In this document: in pieces, positions 53,402 to 61,125 of the stretch
How positions within the stretch are numbered: position 1 is the stretch's first letter
Layout of the letters: every line of letters begins with the position of its first letter
Assembly (NCBI GenBank): GCA_014239365.1
Contig: JAAZZB010000031.1
Coordinates: forward strand, 44,587 to 108,586
Direction of reading: 5' to 3'
DNA length: 64,000 nucleotides
DNA from: Verrucomicrobiia bacterium
Lineage (GTDB): Bacteria > Verrucomicrobiota > Verrucomicrobiia > Limisphaerales > UBA1100
Notes under the pieces: generated by a model
The model's database searches: none
What the model was told of the DNA's origin: nothing
The model's input: only the letters and a program-made list of their open reading frames with translations
Made by a program: the position numbers and the translations under genes

Positions 53402-55111
53402 TTATGAATGCCGCAGTGCCTCAATGGGATCGAGGTTGGCCGCGCGGAAGGCGGGGTAAATACCAAAGATGATTCCGATGAACACTGAAATTCCAAAGGC
53501 CAGCGCCACGGACCAGTTGGTGAATAGGATGGCCAGCTCGTACTGGTAATATTCCGCGAGAATCCACTGCGCCAAGAGCGGCGCGGACAAGCCGACTGCA
53601 ATGCCCAGCAACCCGCCGACCACGGAGAGCACGCTGGTTTCCACGAGGAACTGGCGGATGATGTGCAGTTTCTTCGCGCCCAACGCGCGGCGCACGCCGA
53701 TTTCGCTGGTGCGTTCGGTAACGGTCGCGAGCATAATATTCATAATGCCGATGCCGCCGACGAGGAGTGAAATGGACGCGATGGTGGCGAGCACGATGGT
53801 GAAGATGAGGTTGATCTTGCGCGCGGTGGCCAGCTCGTCAAGCGGCACGCGGATGATAAAATCTTCAACCTCTTTGTGCCCGTAACGCATGGTGCGCTCG
53901 AGCATTTTGGCGCCGGGGATGACGTGGCTCATATCATCGAACTGAACGCGCAGCCGATCAATCTGCACTTCCTTGGCAGAGATGCCGCCGGATTGGCGCT
54001 TGAATTCGCGGTCGCCATAATCCTGTCGCAAGGTGTGAAAGGGCACGTACACGTCGCCATAAAATTCATTGGCCTTGCCGAGGTTGCTTTCTTGATTGCC
54101 CATGTCCGCCTCCATCGCCATGCGCATCACGCGCCCGTGGGCGAGGTGGCCGGCGAGTTTGGCGTTGCCGCTTTCGTAGGCGTACACCCAGTTGTTGGGC
54201 GTCACGAAAAATTCCTGGCCGAATTGATCGGAAAACCATTTGGACTCCGGCGTGTCCTGATTATCCAAGCGTTCCTGAAACACAATGGGCGGCAGTTTGT
54301 TGAGCTCCAAAATTTTTGAATTGTTAATGGAATCTTCAAGCTCAATTACCTCGCCCACCATTTGTTCTTTTTTTGTGCCGCTCTTGAGTTTACTGCGGCG
54401 CGCTTCGATGATTTTTTGTTGCTTGGCCAAGCCCTCCTCCATCCGCGCCGCCGCCTCGCGCAACGCGGCCTCGTCGATTGCTCGTTGCTTTTGCTCTTTG
54501 ATATCCCGCAACAAATCCGCCGGCGTGCGTACGAGGCCCACCACCCGATAATAATATTTCCCGACTTTGATTTCATTGGTGAGCGGGTTTTGATACGCAA
54601 ATAATTCCGAGGCCAACGTGGTGGAGATGACGCACACGTTATTTTTGGTCATCTCATCCTCCTCGCTGAGGAAGCGCCCCATGACCACTTCGGCCTGACT
54701 GAATTCGAGGAAGTAAGGTGTGGTGCCATAAATGGCGCGGTCCTTTTTCACAAACCGATCGAAGGCCACATCTTCTCTCCGAATTTTCTCGGGCAACACG
54801 CGGATGACGCCGGCATCGCGGAGATCGGCAATGCGCGCGGCGTCGTCGTACTTTACACCGTACTTGGCCACGAAGCCGGTGCGTTGACCCTGTACTTCCT
54901 GCGCGATGGGTTTCTGGCTGGTGATAATAATGTTGATGGCGCCGAGTTTTTTTATTTCCTCCTCAGCCTTTTGTTTTTGGCCCTCACCAATGGCCAGCAT
55001 CGCGATCACCGAACACACGCCAAAGATGATGCCCAGCATCGTGAGCATTGAGCGCAGCGGATAAAGCATCAGGCTTTTGATGCCTTGGATGATGGAGCGA
55101 AATACAAACAT
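53402..55111 (-). CDS. MacB/FtsX-type ABC permease A with enlarged periplasmic domain
   Basis: 569 residues, about 140 longer than permeases B and C. N-terminal helix after SLMLYPLRSMLTMLGIIFGVCSVIAMLAIGEG, an enlarged periplasmic domain that includes a highly charged helical insert (about 208-270: KEQKQRAIDEAALREAAARM, KIIEARRSKLKSGTKKEQM), and the C-terminal three helices with the family motif TERTSEIGVRRALGA and DPIEALRHS. Its start is 1 base after the ATPase stop, so the two are translationally coupled and probably form the primary ATPase-permease pair. Confidence 0.9.
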   Translation of the reverse strand: MFVFRSIIQGIKSLMLYPLRSMLTMLGIIFGVCSVIAMLAIGEGQKQKAEEEIKKLGAINIIITSQKPIAQEVQGQRTGFVAKYGVKYDDAARIADLRDAGVIRVLPEKIRREDVAFDRFVKKDRAIYGTTPYFLEFSQAEVVMGRFLSEEDEMTKNNVCVISTTLASELFAYQNPLTNEIKVGKYYYRVVGLVRTPADLLRDIKEQKQRAIDEAALREAAARMEEGLAKQQKIIEARRSKLKSGTKKEQMVGEVIELEDSINNSKILELNKLPPIVFQERLDNQDTPESKWFSDQFGQEFFVTPNNWVYAYESGNAKLAGHLAHGRVMRMAMEADMGNQESNLGKANEFYGDVYVPFHTLRQDYGDREFKRQSGGISAKEVQIDRLRVQFDDMSHVIPGAKMLERTMRYGHKEVEDFIIRVPLDELATARKINLIFTIVLATIASISLLVGGIGIMNIMLATVTERTSEIGVRRALGAKKLHIIRQFLVETSVLSVVGGLLGIAVGLSAPLLAQWILAEYYQYELAILFTNWSVALAFGISVFIGIIFGIYPAFRAANLDPIEALRHS

Positions 55112-55112
55112 G

Positions 55113-55841
55113 TCAGTTGTGCGCGTTGGTCACATCGCGATCCACAAGGCCGTCCTTGAGGTGGATGACGCGATCGGCACGATCGGCCACGTCCTGCCCG
55201 TGGGTGACGACCACGATGGTTTTGCCCTGCGCGTGCAGCGTGTCGAGCAATTCGAGGATTTCCTGGCCGGTTTTGGAATCGAGGTTGCCGGTGGGTTCAT
55301 CGGCCAGAATCATCAACGGATCATTCACCAAGCTCCGCGCCACGGCCACGCGCTGCTGTTGGCCGCCGGAAAGTTGCAGCGGCCGGTGGTCCAACCGATC
55401 GCCAAGGCCCACGAGCCGGGCCAGTTCCTCGCAATGCTCGCGATGGGCGGAGAGTTGTTTGCCCTGATAAAAAAGCGGCACGTGAATATTCTCCACCACG
55501 TCCAGCTGCGGGATGAGGTTGTACGATTGGAAAATAAATCCGATGCGTTGGCCGCGCACTTCGGAGAGGGCACTGTCGCTCATGAGCGACACATCCTGTT
55601 CGCCGAGAAAATATTGACCGTCTGTGGGTCGATCAAGACATCCGAGGATGTTGAGCATAGTGGATTTGCCTGAGCCGGAAGGCCCCATGATGGCGACGTA
55701 GCTGCCTTCCTTGATGTTGATATCCACCCCGGCCAATGCCGGCACCTTCACCTCGCCAAGGTCGTAAATCTTCGTCATCCCCTCGATGCGAATGATAGAG
55801 GTGCCGTTGCGATTACCGTTGCCGTTTGAGTTGGGTTCCAT
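55113..55841 (-). CDS. ABC transporter ATPase (MacB/LolD type), the only ATPase of the efflux operon
   Basis: 242 residues. Walker A GPSGSGKST, signature LSGGQQQRVAVARSL, Walker B LMILADEPTGNLD, and a switch histidine in VVVTHGQD. The sequence groups with LolD/MacB/YbbA ATPases that drive FtsX-like permeases. One ATPase gene is present for three permease genes in the operon. It overlaps neither neighbour but is one base from permease A and 18 from adaptor A. Confidence 0.94.
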   Translation of the reverse strand: MEPNSNGNGNRNGTSIIRIEGMTKIYDLGEVKVPALAGVDINIKEGSYVAIMGPSGSGKSTMLNILGCLDRPTDGQYFLGEQDVSLMSDSALSEVRGQRIGFIFQSYNLIPQLDVVENIHVPLFYQGKQLSAHREHCEELARLVGLGDRLDHRPLQLSGGQQQRVAVARSLVNDPLMILADEPTGNLDSKTGQEILELLDTLHAQGKTIVVVTHGQDVADRADRVIHLKDGLVDRDVTNAHN

Positions 55842-55859
55842 GCTCGAATGTTTGAAAAA

Positions 55860-58148
55860 TTAATTACCACTGCCGCCGCCTTGAAAGCGCTGCATCATTC
55901 GCCGCCGCGCGGCGTCGGCTTCGTCCTTGTTGATGCCGCCATCGCCGTCGGTGTCCAACGCGCTGAACTCACCCACAAACTGCCGCATCCGCTCTGGCAT
56001 TTTCGCGTATTCTTCTTCAGAAACTTTGCCGTCGCTATCGGTGTCCAAATCCATCAATGACCCGCTCCGACCGCCACCGCCGCCGCTGGGCCGATTGCCG
56101 CCACCTTCGCGACCGCCGCCGCCGCTAGGACGTTGGGAACGCAGTTCGGTATATTTTGCAAGTTGCTCTTTGGTGAGAAATTTTTCGAGGTCCGCCTGAA
56201 AATCCGTGCGCAATGTGCGCGCCGCGCTCCAATCACCACTCGAACGCATAGCAGCCATTTTATCGGCCATCTTTTTTGCAGCAGCAGCCCATTGGGTTTT
56301 CTGCTCGGCAGTGAGGCTGAGTTCGGCGGGCGGTTCACTGGAACGCCCGGAACTCCCGCCGGGCCGGCCCTTGCCTTGGCCTCCTTGGGTGGGCGGCGCT
56401 TTTTGGGCCGTGGTTGGGTTCGGTTCCACCGGCTTAGCGGGCTGAATGGTTTCGGGAAGATCTTCGAAAAAATCTTCGGCGTTAATTTGTTTGTAGCCGA
56501 AGAGGCCGCCGCCGACATTGAGCTCTTTGGCGTGCAATAGCGGGGCCTTAAGGATGACTTCACCCAATGCCAGGCCGCTGGTGATTTGAATGTGCGTCTG
56601 ATCGTAATAGCCGGTTTCCACGCGCACAGGCACGGGCTGATTTTTTTTGTTCATCTTGAAACACACCCGGCGGCCTTCGGTAGTGGTGACGACACTTTGG
56701 ATGGGCACCCGCAGGGTTTTGACTTTCTTGCCATCCACCGTGCGAATCTTAGGCAGGTTCGCCACAAAGATGCGGCAGGTGGCCGAGGCGCCGGGGCGAA
56801 TGTAGGAAGGCAGTGTATCGGAGATGGACACTTCGCATTTGAAAACTTTTTTATCACTGCCCCAGCGCTCGGCGGCGGCGGCCACGGGGGCCACGTAAGT
56901 AATCTCACCGCGGAAGGTGCGTTCGGCAATGGTGTCGATGCGGATTTGCACTTGCAAGCCGGGCTTCACCTGGTTAATGCGGCTCTCGTGAATCTTGAGT
57001 GTCACTTTCATTTTGGATAAATCCGGCAGATGAATAATGTCCTGTCCTTTGCGCAGGGTGGTGCCTTTTTCGATGATGCCGGAGGAGCCGCCATAGCGTG
57101 AGGATTCGCCCACGTGATACACCACCAACCCGCTGGCGGGGGCGAAGATGCGGCTCTTGTTCATCTGATCCTTCACCTCGGCGAGTTTTTCTGTCTCGAG
57201 CGAAAGTTTCTGCTTTTGGGTATCCACCTCTTCGGTGGCGGTGATCATATTATTGGTGGCGGTTTGCTCCACGGTGGTGAGCCCCAGCTCGGCCTGTTTG
57301 ATTTTGGAGTTATAATCCTGCTCCGATTTCGGGTACACAAACTTTTCATAAGCATCACTCTCACCCGCCAGCATCTTAATTTTGTGGCGGTACTCAGCCA
57401 CCTTTTGCTCCTCCTCGCGCAGAGACATTTTGGAGAGAAATTTCCGCTCCTCCAATTCCTTGAGCCATTTGAGCTTAGCCTCCGAAATGGAAACCTGATT
57501 GGAGAGGTTAGCCAATTGCCCGGCATAATCATCCCGCTTGAGCTGCGCGTCGCTGTCCTTGAATTTCTTGAGATCCAGCCGGGCAAAGTTCAGCATGATC
57601 TTCGCGTCATCAATATTTTGCTCGTTCTTGAGCTTTTGAATTTCCAGATCATTCTGCGATTTGGTCACGGAATTTTTCGCGGTACGCACCGAGATTTCCT
57701 GGCTGAGAATCCGATCCTTCAACGTTCCCGGATCCAGCTCCACCAATAAATCACCCGGAATATTAATGGTCTCATTGTTGGTGATCGCCTGTTCTAGATT
57801 TGGATTTACAGTGCGCAGATCCGCCTCCGACACCTTGTGCCGCGCGGCCAGCTTGGCGAGCGTGTCACCGGCTTCCGCCTGAACTTGGCGCGGCCCCTTC
57901 ACGTCGGAACCTTCATCCACAATGCTGACGATGGTGGAAGACCCATCCATTTCACTTTCCACCTTCACTGTATTTACCGCCACCAATTCGCCCCCTTCGG
58001 AAAAGGACACGATGAATTGTTCGTTCTCCACTTTCTCCGTGCCGTAGGTGCTGGAGATTTTCTCATTGTCGGAAAAATAATTACAGCCGGCCAAAGCCAA
58101 TGCAACGAGCGCGACGGCACTGACGGAAAATAAATGTGTGTGTTTCAT
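55860..58148 (-). CDS. lipoprotein MacA/HlyD-type adaptor A with LysM-like segment and EF-hand tail
   Basis: 762 residues, the largest adaptor. Unlike B and C it starts with a lipobox, LALAGC (Cys22). The first barrel half (about 45-87) is followed by a LysM-like segment at about 88-132 (VQAEAGDTLAKLAARHKVSEADLRTVNP, ETINIPGDL), coiled coil, second half (RIFAPASGLVVYHVGES) and barrel. An additional ~170-residue tail has a Pro/Gly-rich linker, helices with two LTxEQ motifs (LTAEQKTQW, LTKEQLAKY) and two EF-hand loops (DTDSDGKVSEEE and DTDGDGGINKDE). The tail is unusual for an adaptor and suggests calcium binding in the periplasm. It is co-transcribed with TolC A upstream and the ATPase downstream. 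Confidence 0.88.
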   Translation of the reverse strand: MKHTHLFSVSAVALVALALAGCNYFSDNEKISSTYGTEKVENEQFIVSFSEGGELVAVNTVKVESEMDGSSTIVSIVDEGSDVKGPRQVQAEAGDTLAKLAARHKVSEADLRTVNPNLEQAITNNETINIPGDLLVELDPGTLKDRILSQEISVRTAKNSVTKSQNDLEIQKLKNEQNIDDAKIMLNFARLDLKKFKDSDAQLKRDDYAGQLANLSNQVSISEAKLKWLKELEERKFLSKMSLREEEQKVAEYRHKIKMLAGESDAYEKFVYPKSEQDYNSKIKQAELGLTTVEQTATNNMITATEEVDTQKQKLSLETEKLAEVKDQMNKSRIFAPASGLVVYHVGESSRYGGSSGIIEKGTTLRKGQDIIHLPDLSKMKVTLKIHESRINQVKPGLQVQIRIDTIAERTFRGEITYVAPVAAAAERWGSDKKVFKCEVSISDTLPSYIRPGASATCRIFVANLPKIRTVDGKKVKTLRVPIQSVVTTTEGRRVCFKMNKKNQPVPVRVETGYYDQTHIQITSGLALGEVILKAPLLHAKELNVGGGLFGYKQINAEDFFEDLPETIQPAKPVEPNPTTAQKAPPTQGGQGKGRPGGSSGRSSEPPAELSLTAEQKTQWAAAAKKMADKMAAMRSSGDWSAARTLRTDFQADLEKFLTKEQLAKYTELRSQRPSGGGGREGGGNRPSGGGGGRSGSLMDLDTDSDGKVSEEEYAKMPERMRQFVGEFSALDTDGDGGINKDEADAARRRMMQRFQGGGSGN

Positions 58149-58167
58149 AATGAGTTGGGGTTGATTG

Positions 58168-59898
58168 TTAATTTCCTAAAATTTGAGCGGGCGGCAGTAC
58201 AGGCACATCCTGTCCTGAACCCGGCGGCAGAGGCACGGCCGGCGCCACGCCCGGGACCGGCTGGGGCTTCACCCAAAACTCATCCAAACCCGTGTTGAGA
58301 ATGCCCGCGTTATTGAGCAGCTTCAAGCGTTGAGTATGAAAATTAATGAGCGATTTGGTGACATCATTGCGCGCCTTGGCCACGGCGGTTTGGGCTTCGA
58401 GAATGTCGCGGGGCGACACGCGTTCGCCCGCGAGCATATCCAGCCGCGCTTTTTCCTCTTCGCGCATGGCGACGATCAGCGCTTTTTGGTTGATGGTGTA
58501 GGTTTGTTGATTCTGCGATAGCGTGCGGACGTTGGTGCGAATCTCATCGCGCAAATCATCGAGCGTTTTCATTAGGCTGCGCAGTTGTTGCTCAAAGGTA
58601 ATGCGGCTTTTCCGATAGGCGTTGCGCTCGGTGTGTTTGTCCAGCGGAAGATCCAGCGAGAGGCCGATTTTGCCGGAGTAATCGCCGAAGTCGAATGAGT
58701 TGCGATTGTAAAACTGATCCTTCAGCGAGTAATCCGCCACCACCGCGAGGCTCGGAAGGAGGTCGTTGGCGGCAACTTCCACCTTGCGTTTTTTGTCCTC
58801 GAACTGGTCGATGTTATTCAAAATATCCAGCCGATTGGTGAGCGCGAGTTGGAAGCCGTGCTTGTCGTTCAATGGCACCGGGCGCAGGCCAAACTGTTTG
58901 AGGTTGCCCAGCTCGGAATCATCGAGCACCACGGTTTCGCCCAGCGGCAGGTTGAGTTGTTTTTTGAAATCATCCAGCAACGCCTGATACGATTCGATGG
59001 CGTTAATGTAGCTGACCTTCGAGGAGTATTCCTGACGCAACGCCTGATCCAATTCGAATTGGCTGATCAGCTCACCCTGCAATCGTAGTTCCTGTTCCTG
59101 CCGAAACCGGATGCGATTCAGGTACAACTGGTATTGCACGCGCACCTCATCTTTTTTCTGGAGCAACTGCAGATACTCCGCAATCCGATCAACGAGAAAG
59201 GTTTTTTGATAACGCGAAAACGTGCGGATGGAATACACCAAATTGCGTTCGGATTGGGTGAGCAGTTCCTCGGCAAACTTCGCGCCGGCGTCCTTTAGCA
59301 ACGGCTGCGTGAGCGCGAGGGTGATGTCCGGAATCTTGGGGCCGCCGCCATTAAAAAAAAGCGTGAGGTCATTGGCCAACGTGGCCGTGAGGGTGCCACC
59401 GGTTTTCAGCGCTTTGCTAAGAGTCAGGGTGGCGTCGGATTCGGTGGTGTTAATGTTGCTGCTGGAACGGTTTCGACTGAGGTCGAGATTCGCTTTGGTG
59501 GGTTTGAGCGCGAATTTGTGCCGCTCGCCCGTGAGCGACAACGCGGAGAGATATAGCGTCTCGCGTTGCAGCTGATAATCACGGCTGCTGTTCACCGCCA
59601 TCTCCAGCGCCTTGGGCAGCGTCAGCAAATTAGTGCCATCGGAAAAGCGGTTGAGGATAATCTCCACCGAAGGAATTTCGCCGGGCGCGCGCTTGGAATA
59701 GGGTGTCTCCACCGCAAACTCCGTCTCCGCGCCGAACAGCTGCTGATGCCGTAGATTGAGGATATCATACACCTCCTCATCGGCTGCATCATGATGTTCC
59801 GCCGCATTTTTGCAGCCGGCAAAGCCCAAGGTGAATACGGCACACACGGCAAAATTCCGGAGAAAATTGCCCGAACAGCTCTTTCGTTGTTTTATCAT
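58168..59898 (-). CDS. TolC-family outer membrane lipoprotein A, first gene of the efflux operon
   Basis: 576 residues from ATG 59898; the track's longer start adds eight residues. Lipobox FTLGFAGC. Outer-membrane efflux repeats with long helices and the RETLYLSALSLTGERHKF block shared with TolC B. A Pro-rich C-terminus (QPVPGVAPAVPLPPGSGQDVP) is likely exposed. It heads the nine-gene operon and faces the kinase-like gene divergently across about 320 bp. With adaptor A it should form the outer-membrane exit duct. Confidence 0.88.
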   Translation of the reverse strand: MIKQRKSCSGNFLRNFAVCAVFTLGFAGCKNAAEHHDAADEEVYDILNLRHQQLFGAETEFAVETPYSKRAPGEIPSVEIILNRFSDGTNLLTLPKALEMAVNSSRDYQLQRETLYLSALSLTGERHKFALKPTKANLDLSRNRSSSNINTTESDATLTLSKALKTGGTLTATLANDLTLFFNGGGPKIPDITLALTQPLLKDAGAKFAEELLTQSERNLVYSIRTFSRYQKTFLVDRIAEYLQLLQKKDEVRVQYQLYLNRIRFRQEQELRLQGELISQFELDQALRQEYSSKVSYINAIESYQALLDDFKKQLNLPLGETVVLDDSELGNLKQFGLRPVPLNDKHGFQLALTNRLDILNNIDQFEDKKRKVEVAANDLLPSLAVVADYSLKDQFYNRNSFDFGDYSGKIGLSLDLPLDKHTERNAYRKSRITFEQQLRSLMKTLDDLRDEIRTNVRTLSQNQQTYTINQKALIVAMREEEKARLDMLAGERVSPRDILEAQTAVAKARNDVTKSLINFHTQRLKLLNNAGILNTGLDEFWVKPQPVPGVAPAVPLPPGSGQDVPVLPPAQILGN

Positions 59899-60220
59899 CA
59901 GAAAAAATCGCAACACACACACTCACTCAGCGCAAGATAGACGCACAAATCTCGGAAGTGTTTCAAACATACCGAGGGCATAATGCCTTTGCGGATAGCG
60001 CGGCACAACAGTTATTCACTATTCGGCCAAGTTGTTCACAACTTTAGCAGAACCGAAGCGATCCGCTTGACACGTGCTGTATGCTTCGCGCCCGTTTACC
60101 GAGGGTTTTGGCGATTTTACTAATTTGTGGAAAAATAATTTCACTTTTTTGAAAGAAAACTTAGTTGAAACGCGAATATATAGTAGAGCGTCTATGTTTA
60201 CTCTTTAGCAAAAGCACAAT
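59899..60220. other. 322-bp divergent control region between efflux operon and kinase gene
   Basis: No gene found. It is AT-rich near 60120-60200 and must hold promoters for both directions. A TTGACA at 60067 and TTGAAA boxes at 60149 and 60165 are present, but none has a convincing -10 at 16-18 bp on the plus strand. On the minus strand no clear pair was found. A near-palindromic GGGCATAATGCC lies around 59977-59990. Confidence 0.5.
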
Positions 60221-61111
60221 ATGGCACTGAAATTTGGGAAGTATCGACTACACGACTGCGTAAATCAGGGTGGAATCACGGAAATTTGGCTCGCAACCGA
60301 CGAATACGAAAACGTCGTCGCCGTGCGCAGGCTGCGGCGGCGCGTGCTCAAGCAATCCAACGCACCCAAAATGTTTAAGGCCGGCCTCGGCGTGATGCGC
60401 AAGCTCGCGCTCCATCCCAACGTCGTCCGCTACATCAACCACGGCAAAGCCGATGGCCTGCCGTTTATGGTGTTGGAATTCATCCAAGGCGCGAACCTCA
60501 AGGAATTGCTCCTGCGCGACCACGATCATCTCGTGGACAACGTGGCCGATGTGATCATCCAAGCCGCCGACGGCATCAACCACCTACACGACCACGGCTG
60601 GATGCATCTGGATATCAAACCCGAAAACCTGATGATCTCGCTCAATGGTCACGTGAGTTTGTTGGATTTCGACACCGCGCAAAAAATTCCGCGCAAGCCC
60701 AAGAAATTTGCCCGCGCCTCCGGCACGCCCTCGTGCATGCCGCCCGAGCAGTTGAAGAATGAGAAAATCGATCAGCGCGCGGATATTTACGCCTTTGGTG
60801 CCACCATGTACGAACTGCTCACCCACCGCAAACCTTTCGGCGGCCACACGCCCGATGACGCGATCCGCAATCAGCTCGATGAAAATTTCCCCGTGAAGTC
60901 GCCCAGCCACATCAACCCCGATGTGCCCGCCGCACTCAGCCAGCTCATCCTCCGCTGCCTCGCCCATTCACCTGACCAGCGCTACCCGAACATGACCATT
61001 CTCAACGCCCAACTGCACACCATCCTCGGCGTGCAACAAGTGCCCATCATCCCCAACGGGCCCAACGGAATTCCGGAGGCAATGAGTGTGCCCGCAGCAA
61101 TTCCCGCTTGA
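60221..61111 (+). CDS. Ser/Thr protein kinase-like protein with altered catalytic motifs
   Basis: 296 residues covering one kinase domain, with no transmembrane or extra domain after about residue 270. Canonical features kept: a Gly-rich start (CVNQGGITEIWLAT), HLDIKPENLMIS with Asp131, and GTPSCMPPEQL. Altered: the ATP-binding lysine position is Arg36 (VVAVRRL), the HRD is HLD (129-131), the DFG is DFD (149-151) and the last glycine of the loop is Thr20. It may be a pseudokinase or a kinase with a moved lysine. It is divergent from the efflux operon and ends 15 bp from the convergent MsbA-like gene. Confidence 0.82.
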   Translation: MALKFGKYRLHDCVNQGGITEIWLATDEYENVVAVRRLRRRVLKQSNAPKMFKAGLGVMRKLALHPNVVRYINHGKADGLPFMVLEFIQGANLKELLLRDHDHLVDNVADVIIQAADGINHLHDHGWMHLDIKPENLMISLNGHVSLLDFDTAQKIPRKPKKFARASGTPSCMPPEQLKNEKIDQRADIYAFGATMYELLTHRKPFGGHTPDDAIRNQLDENFPVKSPSHINPDVPAALSQLILRCLAHSPDQRYPNMTILNAQLHTILGVQQVPIIPNGPNGIPEAMSVPAAIPA

Positions 61112-61125
61112 AGGAATCCGAAGGC

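Noticed and set aside
45511-59898. Type I secretion system
   Set aside because: The permeases are MacB/FtsX-type without fused ATPase and peptidase domains, and no RTX-type substrate gene was seen.
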